DNA from: a virus
Length of the DNA stretch: 28,106 nt
Strand: one strand, 5' to 3'
Virus record (IMG/VR): IMGVR_UViG_3300031521_000299
Location: 1-28,106 of that record
The notes beneath the pieces are model-generated. The model was not told the DNA's origin and did no database searches. It saw only the letters and a list, made by a program, of their open reading frames with translations. This document shows, in pieces, positions 16,413 through 24,777 of the stretch. Position 1 is the first letter of the stretch, and every line of letters starts with the position of its first letter. The position numbers and the translations under genes are program-made.

Positions 16413-16430
16413 ACAAATATATAGCACATG
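16410..16430 (-). repeat. 21-bp upstream repeat, copy B
   Basis: Identical over 21 bases to 13768-13788, covering the start codon and CTATATA box of the 872-aa tailspike. This suggests duplication of the promoter and start region together with the spike N-terminus. Confidence 0.95.
16418..16424 (-). promoter_or_regulatory. Late start-box CTATATA for 872-aa spike
   Basis: CTATATA, then TTTGT, then ATG 16412. It lies about 20 bp from the divergent TTGACA of the plus-strand small gene, so the two promoters could interfere with each other. Confidence 0.65.
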
Positions 16431-16440
16431 TAAAAACCTG

Positions 16441-16469
16441 TTGACATGGGCGCATTTTTGTGTTAACTT
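16441..16469 (+). promoter_or_regulatory. Sigma70-type promoter of the 55-aa plus-strand gene
   Basis: A perfect -35 hexamer TTGACA (16441-16446), a 17-bp spacer and TAACTT (16464-16469) as -10. The -10 keeps the three most conserved positions (T, A and final T). The predicted transcript starts near 16476, leaving a leader of about 27 nt with AAAGGA at 16491-16496. Confidence 0.6.
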
Positions 16470-16502
16470 CTATCCATAGCCAATAACACGAAAGGATTGA
16501 GG

Positions 16503-16670
16503 ATGTCTATCATAGCAGCACTTATAGTTCTTATAGTAATTATTTGTGGTATATTTCCACTACTCGGCGTAACGGGTTATATTTGTTTTTTTATGTGTGG
16601 TGGTTTGATATACAATGTGTGCATAAAAGCGTATAAACTTTACCACAAGTTTGTTCCCGGCAAAAAATAA
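16503..16670 (+). CDS. Small two-TM membrane protein, moron-like (55 aa)
   Basis: A short ORF on the strand opposite to all its late neighbours. The start ATG has AAAGGA 6 nt upstream and a TTGACA promoter before that. The product begins MSIIAALIVLIVIICGIF. It has two closely spaced hydrophobic segments (about residues 3-24 and 25-41) with a glycine between them, four cysteines, and a basic tail ending KFVPGKK. Topology is probably a hairpin with the tail inside. Its TAA ends exactly where the convergent ejection gene's stop begins (16671). Its own promoter and reversed strand are hallmarks of a moron; superinfection exclusion, holin or anti-defence roles are possible, but none is shown by sequence. 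Confidence 0.6.
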   Translation: MSIIAALIVLIVIICGIFPLLGVTGYICFFMCGGLIYNVCIKAYKLYHKFVPGKK

Positions 16671-17954
16671 TCACCTTGCTGCTTGGTTTTGCTTCCTAAT
16701 TAGTGCAGGTGCTGATCCTATCAAGTCACCAACACCAAAACCACCCAAACCAGAAATGAGTGATAGTGGCTTGCTACCATAATCAACACTTGATTTTATT
16801 ACGGATGGAATTGCAAAATTATTGGTTAAAGAACTTACTAGAGGACCCGCAATTCTTGGGTGTAGTTCGCCCATAATCTGGGCTGTCTTTTGAACTTTAT
16901 TAGGTAGCCCACTAAGAAAGTTCATACCTTTAGGAGAATCCGGTAACTCTATACCCTTATTGATGCCCTTATAAAAATCAACGGCCTCTTTATCCGATGG
17001 CATGGCCGTTAAGCCAAAACCTTTATAAGATTCTGGATTAGAACGAACCATATACGACTTTATTGCATCTAGTTTTGTTCGTTGGGCATTAGAAAGAGCA
17101 TCTGCTAGAGCTTCGTCTGTATTGCTCAAAGTCCAATCATCTCTGGATGCTGTTGGTGCGCTATAAACGGGAACAGTGTTGTCTTTGACAGCATTAGATA
17201 TTCCTGGATTGAATTCCTGGTTAATATCACTTAAAGCACTTCTGTTTTTTGCATATTGCGCTTGTGCTGCGTTTTCAGCTTCTTTGTATGCTGCTTTTCT
17301 GGCACCAGGACCACCAAAAAAAGATCCCAAATCACGCATTAAAGCAGATGTTAGGCCCGAACCTAGACCAGCACCAAGAGCTGACCCACCAACAGACAAG
17401 GCATTCTCAGATATCGGTTCTGTTTTCCACTCATTGGGCTCATCTGTCAGAGGATTGGCTTTGTTTATAGCTTCACCGGCACCAAAAGCTGCTGCGTTTA
17501 TCAAGCCAGCAGTTAATGGGGATGCTTCTGGAAATAGAGCTGTAGCGCCAATGGCTGCAACAGTGCCTGGATTTTTCTTTGCTAAGTCTACTACAGGACC
17601 GGCATAATCTCTATCTAAACGATTGAGATAGTCCTTTGTTGGCTGTACAAAAGTTTCATTTATAGCTGTAGGTACACTTGTTTCTAGTGTTGTTTGACCA
17701 TTATCGGTTCCTGACGTTGGAAGTGTATCATTAGACTGCAATCCAGAATTGCTGGATCTTACCTGCCCCTGATGCTGATTCCCATAAGTATTATAAAATG
17801 TTGACGAATCAGATACAGATGCCCCACCAGAAGCTAATGCTTTGCGAACCTTCTCGGAGAAGTTGGGATCCTGCATCTTTTGGGCAAAAGTAGATCTATC
17901 TACTGTAGCGCCTAAAGACTCTAATCCATTAGCTATATCATCTACTGTAGCCAT
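16671..17954 (-). CDS. Ejection/internal virion protein, gp16 position (427 aa)
   Basis: The ATG overlaps the previous stop by one base (TAATG). It is the third of three ejection-type genes and occupies the place of P22 gene 16. Residues 120-163 contain an A/G-rich hydrophobic stretch (TVAAIGATALF...AGLINAAAFGAG), and 187-205 a second (VGGSALGAGLGSGL), both like glycine-zipper membrane-inserting helices of ejection proteins. The N-terminal 90 residues are S/T/N-rich and polar. It is shorter than P22 gp16 (609 aa). The inferred role is release into the envelope during infection to help DNA transit; the assignment rests on position and composition. Confidence 0.6.
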   Translation of the reverse strand: MATVDDIANGLESLGATVDRSTFAQKMQDPNFSEKVRKALASGGASVSDSSTFYNTYGNQHQGQVRSSNSGLQSNDTLPTSGTDNGQTTLETSVPTAINETFVQPTKDYLNRLDRDYAGPVVDLAKKNPGTVAAIGATALFPEASPLTAGLINAAAFGAGEAINKANPLTDEPNEWKTEPISENALSVGGSALGAGLGSGLTSALMRDLGSFFGGPGARKAAYKEAENAAQAQYAKNRSALSDINQEFNPGISNAVKDNTVPVYSAPTASRDDWTLSNTDEALADALSNAQRTKLDAIKSYMVRSNPESYKGFGLTAMPSDKEAVDFYKGINKGIELPDSPKGMNFLSGLPNKVQKTAQIMGELHPRIAGPLVSSLTNNFAIPSVIKSSVDYGSKPLSLISGLGGFGVGDLIGSAPALIRKQNQAAR

Positions 17955-19723
17955 TAGAATGATGATCCTGATAATGGTCCTGCAGTCTTTTTAGGTGTAA
18001 AAGCACCAGGACCTGTCTTCTTACCTGCCGCAGGTCCTCCGCCTACACCACCTTTATATTCAGGAAAAAACTCATCAAATTTGTCGCCTTTGCCATAGGC
18101 AGACCATTTGTTTCTGATAAAGTCACTAGTACCTTTTACAAGATATTTAGCGCCATCAATGCTATTTATACCTAATGCTGATTGGTATGCTTGCACCATG
18201 CCGGTAGCAGCAGCATTAGCAGCAGCACCACTAAGTCCGTTTTGTACTAATCCATTTGCTGCACTTTTTACAACGTCGCCTATGTTTGCACCATTCTGTA
18301 CCTGCTGACCAACAGCGTCAACCATACCCTCGCCAACAGGCAAGTTCATACCTTTAATTATTGACTTGCCAAGCATCAACTTAAACGCGCCCCACTCCGC
18401 AGAATTAGGCGATGGTGGATTTTGCATTAAGCTTATGATTTCTTTATCAGCGGCAGAAGCATCAGTTAAATTCTGTTTCTCTGCTGGCGATGGGAGGTAG
18501 CCACTAATAGCCGGATGTGATACCTGACTGAATTCCTTCTCTTGGTTGGCTTTAGCCATAGAATACTGATCTCTACCAAGAACTTCAGATAATGCTGTAG
18601 TATTACCATCAGCTAAAGCTTTAGCAGCAGCAGTTTTAGCGGCCATAACCTTAGCCCCATATGCTTGCACTTCTTGTGTATATCCAAGAACATCAAGCCT
18701 ACCGTCTTTCATTTGGGGGGTAGGTACAGGAACTCCATGAGCTGCTTGTTCAAGTATCGCATCAACACCTTGTTGATTTTGTGACTTACCCATCTTAGCT
18801 AAAGTAGCATCAACACCCTGCTTCAGATTTAGATTTCCTGTTTTTACTACATTATCATAATTAAATATATTTGCATTATCGCCACTAGTTGTTGTTGTAC
18901 TGCCGTTCGGTAGTGTTGGCGTTCCTGATCCAGAATCAGCAAGACGCTCTAAAATGCTACGCCTATCTGGTGTAGAAGTATATGACATACTATTGTCTTG
19001 AGGCGCAGGAGCAGTAAAGGTACCACCACTATTGGCTTCTGGATTAGACGCATGTACAACAACCTGATTAGATGCTGTATTATCATCACTAGAAGTCATA
19101 GCTTTAGCTCCTGTTACAGGCTTAGGGCTAAATGCAGCAGCACCGGTATGTTGTTCTTGCACCTGATTTTGCTGAGATTGTGTAGGAGTAAAAGCTGCGG
19201 CACCATTAGCTCGTGCTGCAGCTCTAGCCCTAACTTCATCTGATGTGTCAGGAGAAGCATCTAAATTTAATGTGCTATTACCTTGAGGGGCTCCGGCACC
19301 TTGTTCATTATTATATTGAATAGACTGACCAGCAGGTATCTGTTCACCATCAATAGAATTCATTCCACCAGCCCCAGGCTGTCCTGGTAGCTTACTTTGA
19401 TCTCTAAGAGCATCAGGATTAAGGCTAAGTGTCTTCAACAGCATATTTGTTGTGCTCTGATTAGTAGCAGTATTATATGTGTCGTTCTGATTTGCTAGCC
19501 ATGCCTTTACCGCATCCGGGCCAACACCATGAGACGATGCTGCATGTATAAAGCCAAACTGGTCCAGAGAACCATCATCATTTGTATGGGCAGACTGCAA
19601 ATTTCTCAGTAATTGCTTATTTGCCCAGTCAATCTCATCGCGTGAACCCTGCTGAGCTGTGTTTAATGCTTGTGCGGATTGAAGAGGGTTCATACCGCCG
19701 GTAACATCTGCGAAAGCAGTCAT
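17954..19723 (-). CDS. Ejection/internal virion protein, gp20 position (589 aa)
   Basis: The start ATG 19723 is preceded by a GGGGGG run formed by the end of the upstream gene. The middle region (about 100-300) is low-complexity (N, Q, A, S, T, P) and probably disordered. A short motif GAAAFTP/GAAAFSPKP recurs at about residues 174 and 195, and again as GAFTPKK near the C-terminus. Residues about 480-530 are A/G/V-rich (GLSGAAANAAATGM). Length and composition resemble P22 gp20-type DNA-transfer proteins (471 aa), and it lies between the gp7-position and gp16-position genes. No enzymatic motif is visible. Confidence 0.6.
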   Translation of the reverse strand: MTAFADVTGGMNPLQSAQALNTAQQGSRDEIDWANKQLLRNLQSAHTNDDGSLDQFGFIHAASSHGVGPDAVKAWLANQNDTYNTATNQSTTNMLLKTLSLNPDALRDQSKLPGQPGAGGMNSIDGEQIPAGQSIQYNNEQGAGAPQGNSTLNLDASPDTSDEVRARAAARANGAAAFTPTQSQQNQVQEQHTGAAAFSPKPVTGAKAMTSSDDNTASNQVVVHASNPEANSGGTFTAPAPQDNSMSYTSTPDRRSILERLADSGSGTPTLPNGSTTTTSGDNANIFNYDNVVKTGNLNLKQGVDATLAKMGKSQNQQGVDAILEQAAHGVPVPTPQMKDGRLDVLGYTQEVQAYGAKVMAAKTAAAKALADGNTTALSEVLGRDQYSMAKANQEKEFSQVSHPAISGYLPSPAEKQNLTDASAADKEIISLMQNPPSPNSAEWGAFKLMLGKSIIKGMNLPVGEGMVDAVGQQVQNGANIGDVVKSAANGLVQNGLSGAAANAAATGMVQAYQSALGINSIDGAKYLVKGTSDFIRNKWSAYGKGDKFDEFFPEYKGGVGGGPAAGKKTGPGAFTPKKTAGPLSGSSF

Positions 19724-19726
19724 CTA

Positions 19727-20512
19727 TTAACCCCCCATCCCATACAGGCTATCTAATGCAGAACCTGCTGAGGATTGACTATTTGCAATGTTGCCAAATG
19801 TGTTGTTGATACCCGAGTTGAAGTTCTTGGCCTTGGAAGCATTAGTATTCCACGCCGTCTCAGCTTGTCCCTGATAATCTGTGTTGATACCAGAGTTGTA
19901 ACCTTGCTGAAGTTGCTGGTTAGAATTAGTTGCAGACAAGCCCATATTAGCCAGATTACCGTAGTTTTGGATCTGCTGCTGCTGATAATTGTTGTTGTTA
20001 GAGTAATTCTGTTGTTGCTGATTAAACGTCTGATTATTGCCTTGAAGCATCTGATTATAAGCATTGTTATAATTAGTCATGGCAAGATTGGCTGTGTTTG
20101 CGGATAGTGCCTTAGCTAAACCACCACCAGTTCCACCGGAAGCGATAGCATTAGCTTCCATAGCTTTATTGCTTTGGTCTGTAGTATAAGCAGCCGACGG
20201 GTTAAGATAGTTATTAACAGCATTGCTTGCAGAATTATCAGTAACAGTTGGTGTTGTCGCTTGCTGACGATTAACTATACCAGACGTGAACCCATTTAGC
20301 CCAGTTTCACCACCAGAAGTGTACGGCGAGTAAGCTGCGTTAGCTCCTTGCTGCCCCTGCTGAAGAGTGTTTATACCCTTGTTAGAAAGATTTTGATAAT
20401 CTTTGTTTGCTGTATTTAGGGAGTCATTAGCTTGCTGCATGCCGATATAGTTACCGAGTGCAGAAGTTAGTGCTCCTGATGATTCTCCGAGTGATCCAAA
20501 TAATCCAGCCAT
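19727..20512 (-). CDS. Ejection/internal virion protein, gp7 position (261 aa, N/Q-rich)
   Basis: ATG 20512 has the CTATATA box 5 nt upstream. The N-terminus MAGLFGSLGESSGALTSALG is small-residue rich, like phage DNA-injection proteins, and is followed by helical polar segments. Residues about 153-185 are an extreme asparagine/glutamine tract (NQQQQNYSNNNNYQQQQ). Size is close to P22 gp7 (229 aa), and the gene is first of the ejection trio. It probably leaves the virion with the DNA. P22 gp7 is processed after synthesis; whether this protein is cannot be seen. Confidence 0.6.
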   Translation of the reverse strand: MAGLFGSLGESSGALTSALGNYIGMQQANDSLNTANKDYQNLSNKGINTLQQGQQGANAAYSPYTSGGETGLNGFTSGIVNRQQATTPTVTDNSASNAVNNYLNPSAAYTTDQSNKAMEANAIASGGTGGGLAKALSANTANLAMTNYNNAYNQMLQGNNQTFNQQQQNYSNNNNYQQQQIQNYGNLANMGLSATNSNQQLQQGYNSGINTDYQGQAETAWNTNASKAKNFNSGINNTFGNIANSQSSAGSALDSLYGMGG

Positions 20513-20517
20513 ATTAT

Positions 20518-20524
20518 TATATAG
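20518..20524 (-). promoter_or_regulatory. Late start-box CTATATA for gp7-position ejection gene
   Basis: CTATATA, then ATAAT, then ATG 20512. The box begins directly after the TAA of the upstream gene (20525-20527). Confidence 0.65.
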
Positions 20525-21001
20525 TTAATTCTTGATTGTGTATGTCAGGTATACAACACGACGACCTAACGGTATAGTTACTTCTTTTGTTCCAGCAAGA
20601 TACTCTGTGTTTTCATATATAAAAGGCAGAGCAGACTCAAAGGGCAGATCTAGACTAAATGCTGCTGGTGATGCAGATCCCAAATCATGCGATATGCAGC
20701 ATAACGACCCATTTAACACATGAGTAAGAGTCTTGCTCCAACTACTTCCATTGTATAGATAACTGTCTGTGCCAATTGTACAAGTATTACCAGCAACAGA
20801 ACTCGGTGGATATGCTGTTACAATGCCCAAATACTTTGATGTACCTGTAACAGGAGATTTGTTCTGTGGTGTACTAGATCTTGTAGCAATATCACCAAGA
20901 TTCTTGAGATACTTTGTCCAAGGAAGAGACATCATACCACTGTCTAGTAATGGTGTGTTTACTGGGATGGGACTAGCAATTACTTTTTGATCAGTAGACA
21001 T
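20525..21001 (-). CDS. Small virion-associated protein in tail-needle position (158 aa)
   Basis: It lies between the gp10-like and gp7-position genes, where P22 has the tail needle gene 26. The N-terminus has the phrase PLLDSGMMSLPWTKYLKNLGDIA, matching a common N-terminal motif of short phage structural proteins (P...W..(F/Y)L..L). The remainder is beta-like, with YLYNGSSWSKT, a motif often seen in fibre or needle tips. There is no long heptad coiled coil of the gp26 kind, so needle identity is doubtful. The ATG follows the gp10 stop closely (TAACATG). Confidence 0.55.
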   Translation of the reverse strand: MSTDQKVIASPIPVNTPLLDSGMMSLPWTKYLKNLGDIATRSSTPQNKSPVTGTSKYLGIVTAYPPSSVAGNTCTIGTDSYLYNGSSWSKTLTHVLNGSLCCISHDLGSASPAAFSLDLPFESALPFIYENTEYLAGTKEVTIPLGRRVVYLTYTIKN

Positions 21002-21002
21002 G

Positions 21003-22559
21003 TTAGAACCTGCAGGGTAAAGACTCTACGATTATACCTATAAGAATAACTTGCACAGGAGCTGTTACGGATATTCGCCAAACTCTATTTCTTCCTATTC
21101 CAGATGTAAATACACGGCTACGTTTGAAATATTCGCCCATTCGTCCCATAGGAGCATCTGTCTCACTTGACCAAGATTCTCCAGAATCATCAGACCAAGC
21201 AATCCAGCATTTAGGTTCCATAGCATTATCGTATACTGTGTCTTTAGCTAAACCTACACCCTGTTGAAAAATTGGTTGAACGGCATTATAACGGACAAGA
21301 GTACCATTGTTAAAGCTGATGGGGCTTGTTTTGATACACTTTATGTAATTAGTCAACTCGTTGTCTGGATTGTCGTTAAGATAGTATGTTGGATCAAACT
21401 CAAACACTGTGCTGTGTGTGCTATGACCAACGATAAGCTTATCAAAATTATGCGTTGCATATAATGCTTTATGTGCTTCAACAAGTCCTGTTGCCTGATT
21501 AAGGTATGTTCTCTCATGCCAAGAATCTGTAACTGTGTCGTAAACAAAAGTACGTCCTCCCTTGGGAAATTGAAGAACATAAAATGTATGACCTGCTTGA
21601 GAATAAGCATAACCTATTGCATCCGAGTATGTATCCATCTCTTCAATAATCTGCTCTAACCCACGCTTGCTTATACGCTGTGGTTGCATACCATTGTTAG
21701 TAAATACGCCAACAATACCAGTTCTGTCTGAACCTAACCAATATACATTGTTAGCAATGTTGACAATGGAACGTGGAGAACTACAGCCTATCTGCATTAT
21801 GGCACCATCATATCGTGCATATAGTTGTCCATTATAGTTACCTGTATCATAAGCTACTTCACAAGTATTCAACCCAAACAGCCACACATAGTTCTGAGCA
21901 CAACATAAACCAACAATATTATCTGCTTGAGCAAACTTACGACCTGACTGGATTGGATTCCAATAGCCATCAATTACTGCTGGATCATAATCTTTAGATG
22001 TATTATCGGCATTATAAGCATAATAAGGGTTTGAGTAGTAGTATTCATTCGTATTTGGTACATTGATGATAAACCTTGTATCATTATAAGCTACATGTGT
22101 CGGTGCTAGAGTACCTTCAGCATTTCCTGGAAAATACTCATCTCTAATCTGTGTGAATGTAATTGTAGTATAGTCAAATATATAACCAGCAGAACCGTCA
22201 ACAAGCATCAACTGCTTGCCATTCTCAGCCATCTGTACTTGCTCTGTAGATGTGATTAATGTACCAAGTTCTGTTTTAGAACCATTCATATCTATTTCAT
22301 AGAACTTATTACCAAACACACCATAAGTTGCTCCGGCTGCGGATGTGTATAGTCCACGACAAGCTCCTTTATTTATTGCATCTGTTGTTCCAAACTTACG
22401 CATGCCTGGTATCTTGAGCAAATAATATTGAGCTTTAGAGTTCTCTGACTGTGCTACTTCAAGATATAAATTTTGACATACCTCAATACCAAGAGAGTAG
22501 AATGGTGAAGCATAAGGCTTTGATCCTAGCGGTATAGTAGTAGCTGTAATATTAGCCAT
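21003..22559 (-). CDS. Packaged DNA stabilisation protein, P22 gp10-like tail hub
   Basis: A 518-aa protein (P22 gp10 is 472). The N-terminus PLGSKPYASPFYSLGIEVCQNLYLE and the sequence PGMRKFG...CRGLYTSAAGATYGVFGNKFYEI match the phage stabilisation family, which forms the tail hub beneath the portal and gp4. Repeated beta blades (NVYWLGSDRTGIVGVF, FVYDTVTDSWHERTY) suggest a propeller. The ATG lies 3 nt after the gp4-like stop, and GGCGGGG within the end of that gene could serve as ribosome site. Gene order portal-scaffold-coat-gp4-gp10 supports the call. Confidence 0.85.
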   Translation of the reverse strand: MANITATTIPLGSKPYASPFYSLGIEVCQNLYLEVAQSENSKAQYYLLKIPGMRKFGTTDAINKGACRGLYTSAAGATYGVFGNKFYEIDMNGSKTELGTLITSTEQVQMAENGKQLMLVDGSAGYIFDYTTITFTQIRDEYFPGNAEGTLAPTHVAYNDTRFIINVPNTNEYYYSNPYYAYNADNTSKDYDPAVIDGYWNPIQSGRKFAQADNIVGLCCAQNYVWLFGLNTCEVAYDTGNYNGQLYARYDGAIMQIGCSSPRSIVNIANNVYWLGSDRTGIVGVFTNNGMQPQRISKRGLEQIIEEMDTYSDAIGYAYSQAGHTFYVLQFPKGGRTFVYDTVTDSWHERTYLNQATGLVEAHKALYATHNFDKLIVGHSTHSTVFEFDPTYYLNDNPDNELTNYIKCIKTSPISFNNGTLVRYNAVQPIFQQGVGLAKDTVYDNAMEPKCWIAWSDDSGESWSSETDAPMGRMGEYFKRSRVFTSGIGRNRVWRISVTAPVQVILIGIIVESLPCRF

Positions 22560-22562
22560 CGA

Positions 22563-23297
22563 TTATACCCCGCCAAAGAAGTTAAATGGACTGCCACCCG
22601 AGAAGTCATTACGTGTTCTGTGCATTCCGTTCATCAAACCTCGTGCCTTGATATGCTTGCTGCAGCCACTAAGTTGTATGATTAATCCTTGAGGAACATC
22701 CTGACCATACAGACCAAGCAATCTAGTAGCTAACTCAAGATATAGCATTTGGAAGTATTCGGGAGGGTCAATATAGGGATCTGTTACATTCTCATAATCT
22801 GTTAAGTATCTACGACCTTGTACGCGTACAGCCCATCCCTGAGATAGTCCTGGATAAAAATAAACATTTTGCAGAGGATATTCAGAATCCAGATAAGCGC
22901 TATCTGGAATAGCAAACACATTCTGTACTATTTTAGATCTGTACTCTTCATATGTTTTTAACGTCAATAAAAAGTTATTATTACCGTTTGCCGAGCTATT
23001 CATCAGTATGATCTGATCTATAGAACTTGGTCTTATTGGTATATCACCAGCAATAGGGTTTAACGGGTCTGTGTTGTCCGTACCTAATGTGATAAATTGT
23101 TTGTTTGTGGTTGCTGAATATGTCTGATCAAACTTAAGATTAGCTCTATTGTTGATAGAATACTCTGCTCGTATAGCATTAAGCAGCATCAGTGCTTCTC
23201 GTGCTTGGTTGGGTGGTATGCTATCATTAAAATATGCAACACCGGCTGCCCTAAGTGCCGAGAATAACAGGTCGTATACAGTGAGAGTACTTAGCAT
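22563..23297 (-). CDS. Head-to-tail adaptor, P22 gp4-like tail accessory factor (244 aa)
   Basis: I chose ATG 23297 (MLSTLTVYDLLFSALR), which has CTATATA 5 nt before it; an upstream GTG-like extension of 11 residues would run through that box. The opening pattern of AL...G...F.D..PP.QAREALMLLNAI is typical of the P22 tail accessory factor family. That factor binds the portal first and closes the packaged head. At 244 aa it is longer than P22 gp4 (166), with extra C-terminal sequence ending GGSPFNFFGGV. It begins a new transcription unit after the coat terminator and is tightly followed by the gp10-like gene. Confidence 0.8.
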   Translation of the reverse strand: MLSTLTVYDLLFSALRAAGVAYFNDSIPPNQAREALMLLNAIRAEYSINNRANLKFDQTYSATTNKQFITLGTDNTDPLNPIAGDIPIRPSSIDQIILMNSSANGNNNFLLTLKTYEEYRSKIVQNVFAIPDSAYLDSEYPLQNVYFYPGLSQGWAVRVQGRRYLTDYENVTDPYIDPPEYFQMLYLELATRLLGLYGQDVPQGLIIQLSGCSKHIKARGLMNGMHRTRNDFSGGSPFNFFGGV

Positions 23298-23302
23298 ATC
23301 AA

Positions 23303-23309
23303 TATATAG
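23303..23309 (-). promoter_or_regulatory. Late start-box CTATATA for gp4-like gene
   Basis: CTATATA, then TTGAT, then ATG 23297. It stands just downstream of the coat terminator, as expected for a promoter that restarts transcription. Confidence 0.65.
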
Positions 23310-23316
23310 GTAGAAA

Positions 23317-23345
23317 TGAAAAAGCCCCACATTTCTATGAGGCTC
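23317..23345 (-). terminator. Intrinsic terminator after coat gene
   Basis: On the minus strand AGCCTCA pairs with TGGGGCT (7 bp including one G-U) around an 8-nt loop, followed by TTTTTC. It lies about 30 nt past the coat stop and just before the gp4-like promoter box, so it would cap high-level coat transcription. Confidence 0.75.
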
Positions 23346-23373
23346 AGTTTTATGTTACAATAAGATTTTCTGC

Positions 23374-24642
23374 TTAGTTGTGACGAATACGGATAATCCA
23401 CTCAGGACGTAAAGTCTTAAATCCTAAGAAACTATCAAGACGCGAGACAAACCCTACCGTGCCCGAAGCTCCTACCATGTCATACCCACGAAGGAAACGA
23501 ACGCGTAGCTGATTCTCATCAATCTCTTCGGCCATGTCAAACGAACTCTTCTTCGGCATCTCAAACTTGGGAGATACAGCAGCAATAGCGGCGCGATGGA
23601 ATACCAAGGATTCCTGGCCACTTGCAGCAGTAGCATCAATGAGAGTAAGAGTTGTGCTTGCAATAGGTGCAGAGATGTTCTGATCTGGACCAGAAACAAC
23701 GGGAGCAGGAGACACCGTTACAGTAGTTGCACCAATAGCTGCCGCAGTAACCACCGTGAACTGCTTGTAGTTTGCAGTTACGGCCTTAGTAAGAGGATTA
23801 ACATGATAAACAGTAGAAACGAACACGTCTCCGGCATTAACCGCTCCTGTAAGAGCAGTAACTGTCAAAGTACCGGTTTCAGCATAAGCAGACAAGCTGT
23901 TACTAGCTGCAGAAGTTACAGCCAATGTACCCTGAGCGCCGTTTACGTGTGTAGCCATAGACTGAGAAACGTTGAACTCAATGCCGGAGAAGTCTCCAAT
24001 GTATCCCTTTGTGTAGATACGAGAAATTGATTCCTGGGCATTAAACAGCGTTAACTGAGCGTTAGCAAGCTGACGGTTAGCACGCGGTGACAAAACACCA
24101 ACAATATCACCATCGTCCGGGCAGCCAGAGTCAAGAAGGACCTGGAATGCATTAAGAATAGTATCGGAAGTCAATGCTGTAGCATACGAACCAACAACCC
24201 AACCAGCACTATTTGGGGTAGCAGTAGTAACGCCACCATCAACAGATGAACCAGCATAGCAGTTAACACAGGCACTAGCAATATCTGTATCAAATGTAGC
24301 CGCAAGCACTGCCACGGCCTGCTTTACATAGCGCGAAGAGAAGTCTTCAATCTTCAGGGCAAGATCAGCATCAAAGAAAGTAAACGGAACAGTGTACGAG
24401 TTAGAAACAGTCAACTGCGAATACTTTTCAGTTACTGCCTGAGCACTGAATGCTAGGTTGTTGCGATTTACTGAAAACAGGACAGGAATACGAACACGGT
24501 ACTGAGCACCAATCTTATTCTCTGAAGTAGCAAACTTATCGTTATACTGCCAGTCAACCTTGCGAGCAACGATCAAGCTGTTCTCAAACTGCATCAGTAA
24601 TTCCTTACTGATGATGGTAGAGGTAAGTACTGTATTAGCCAT
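23374..24642 (-). CDS. Major coat protein, P22 gp5-like
   Basis: A 422-aa protein (P22 coat is 430). The sequence around YRVRIPVLFSVNRNNLAF, TVPFTFFDADLALKIEDFSSRYVKQAVAVLA and DTDIASACVNCY follows the P22-like HK97-fold coat pattern, with DFxxRYxKxAxxxLAxxxDxxI as the backbone-helix landmark. An insertion with small residues (about 215-320, rich in A, V, T and G) corresponds to the extra domain on the P22 coat. It has a long structured leader with a promoter box about 130 nt upstream and a terminator behind it, so it is probably transcribed as a short abundant message. The ATG has only a weak GTGAG ribosome site. Confidence 0.88.
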   Translation of the reverse strand: MANTVLTSTIISKELLMQFENSLIVARKVDWQYNDKFATSENKIGAQYRVRIPVLFSVNRNNLAFSAQAVTEKYSQLTVSNSYTVPFTFFDADLALKIEDFSSRYVKQAVAVLAATFDTDIASACVNCYAGSSVDGGVTTATPNSAGWVVGSYATALTSDTILNAFQVLLDSGCPDDGDIVGVLSPRANRQLANAQLTLFNAQESISRIYTKGYIGDFSGIEFNVSQSMATHVNGAQGTLAVTSAASNSLSAYAETGTLTVTALTGAVNAGDVFVSTVYHVNPLTKAVTANYKQFTVVTAAAIGATTVTVSPAPVVSGPDQNISAPIASTTLTLIDATAASGQESLVFHRAAIAAVSPKFEMPKKSSFDMAEEIDENQLRVRFLRGYDMVGASGTVGFVSRLDSFLGFKTLRPEWIIRIRHN

Positions 24643-24682
24643 TATTGTATCTCACTTTTCTGCCTATTAGGCGGTTATGTTT

Positions 24683-24718
24683 GCCCTGCACATTTTTTAC
24701 TTCTCATCTATGCAGGGC
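24683..24718 (-). promoter_or_regulatory. Stem-loop in coat gene 5' leader
   Basis: GCCCTGCA (24683-24690) and TGCAGGGC (24711-24718) form a perfect 8-bp stem with a 20-nt loop. There is no T-tract on either strand, so it is not an intrinsic terminator. It sits about 40 nt before the coat ATG inside the 143-nt gap 24643-24785. mRNA stabilisation, processing or translational control of coat is a plausible role. A small dyad, GCCTATTAGGC, lies at 24662-24672. Confidence 0.6.
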
Positions 24719-24777
24719 TTGCATTGTGAGAATTACAACTAAGGTATTTTAACGAGTTCTTAGCCCCTCTAATAATT

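Noticed and set aside
17176-17607. A 143-codon open frame on the plus strand inside the gp16-position ejection gene.
   Set aside because: The product is A/P/S-rich, as expected from the reverse complement of an alanine/glycine-rich gene; no ribosome site or promoter seen.
24683-24718. The coat-leader stem-loop as a terminator.
   Set aside because: An 8-bp GC-rich stem but no T-tract on either strand.
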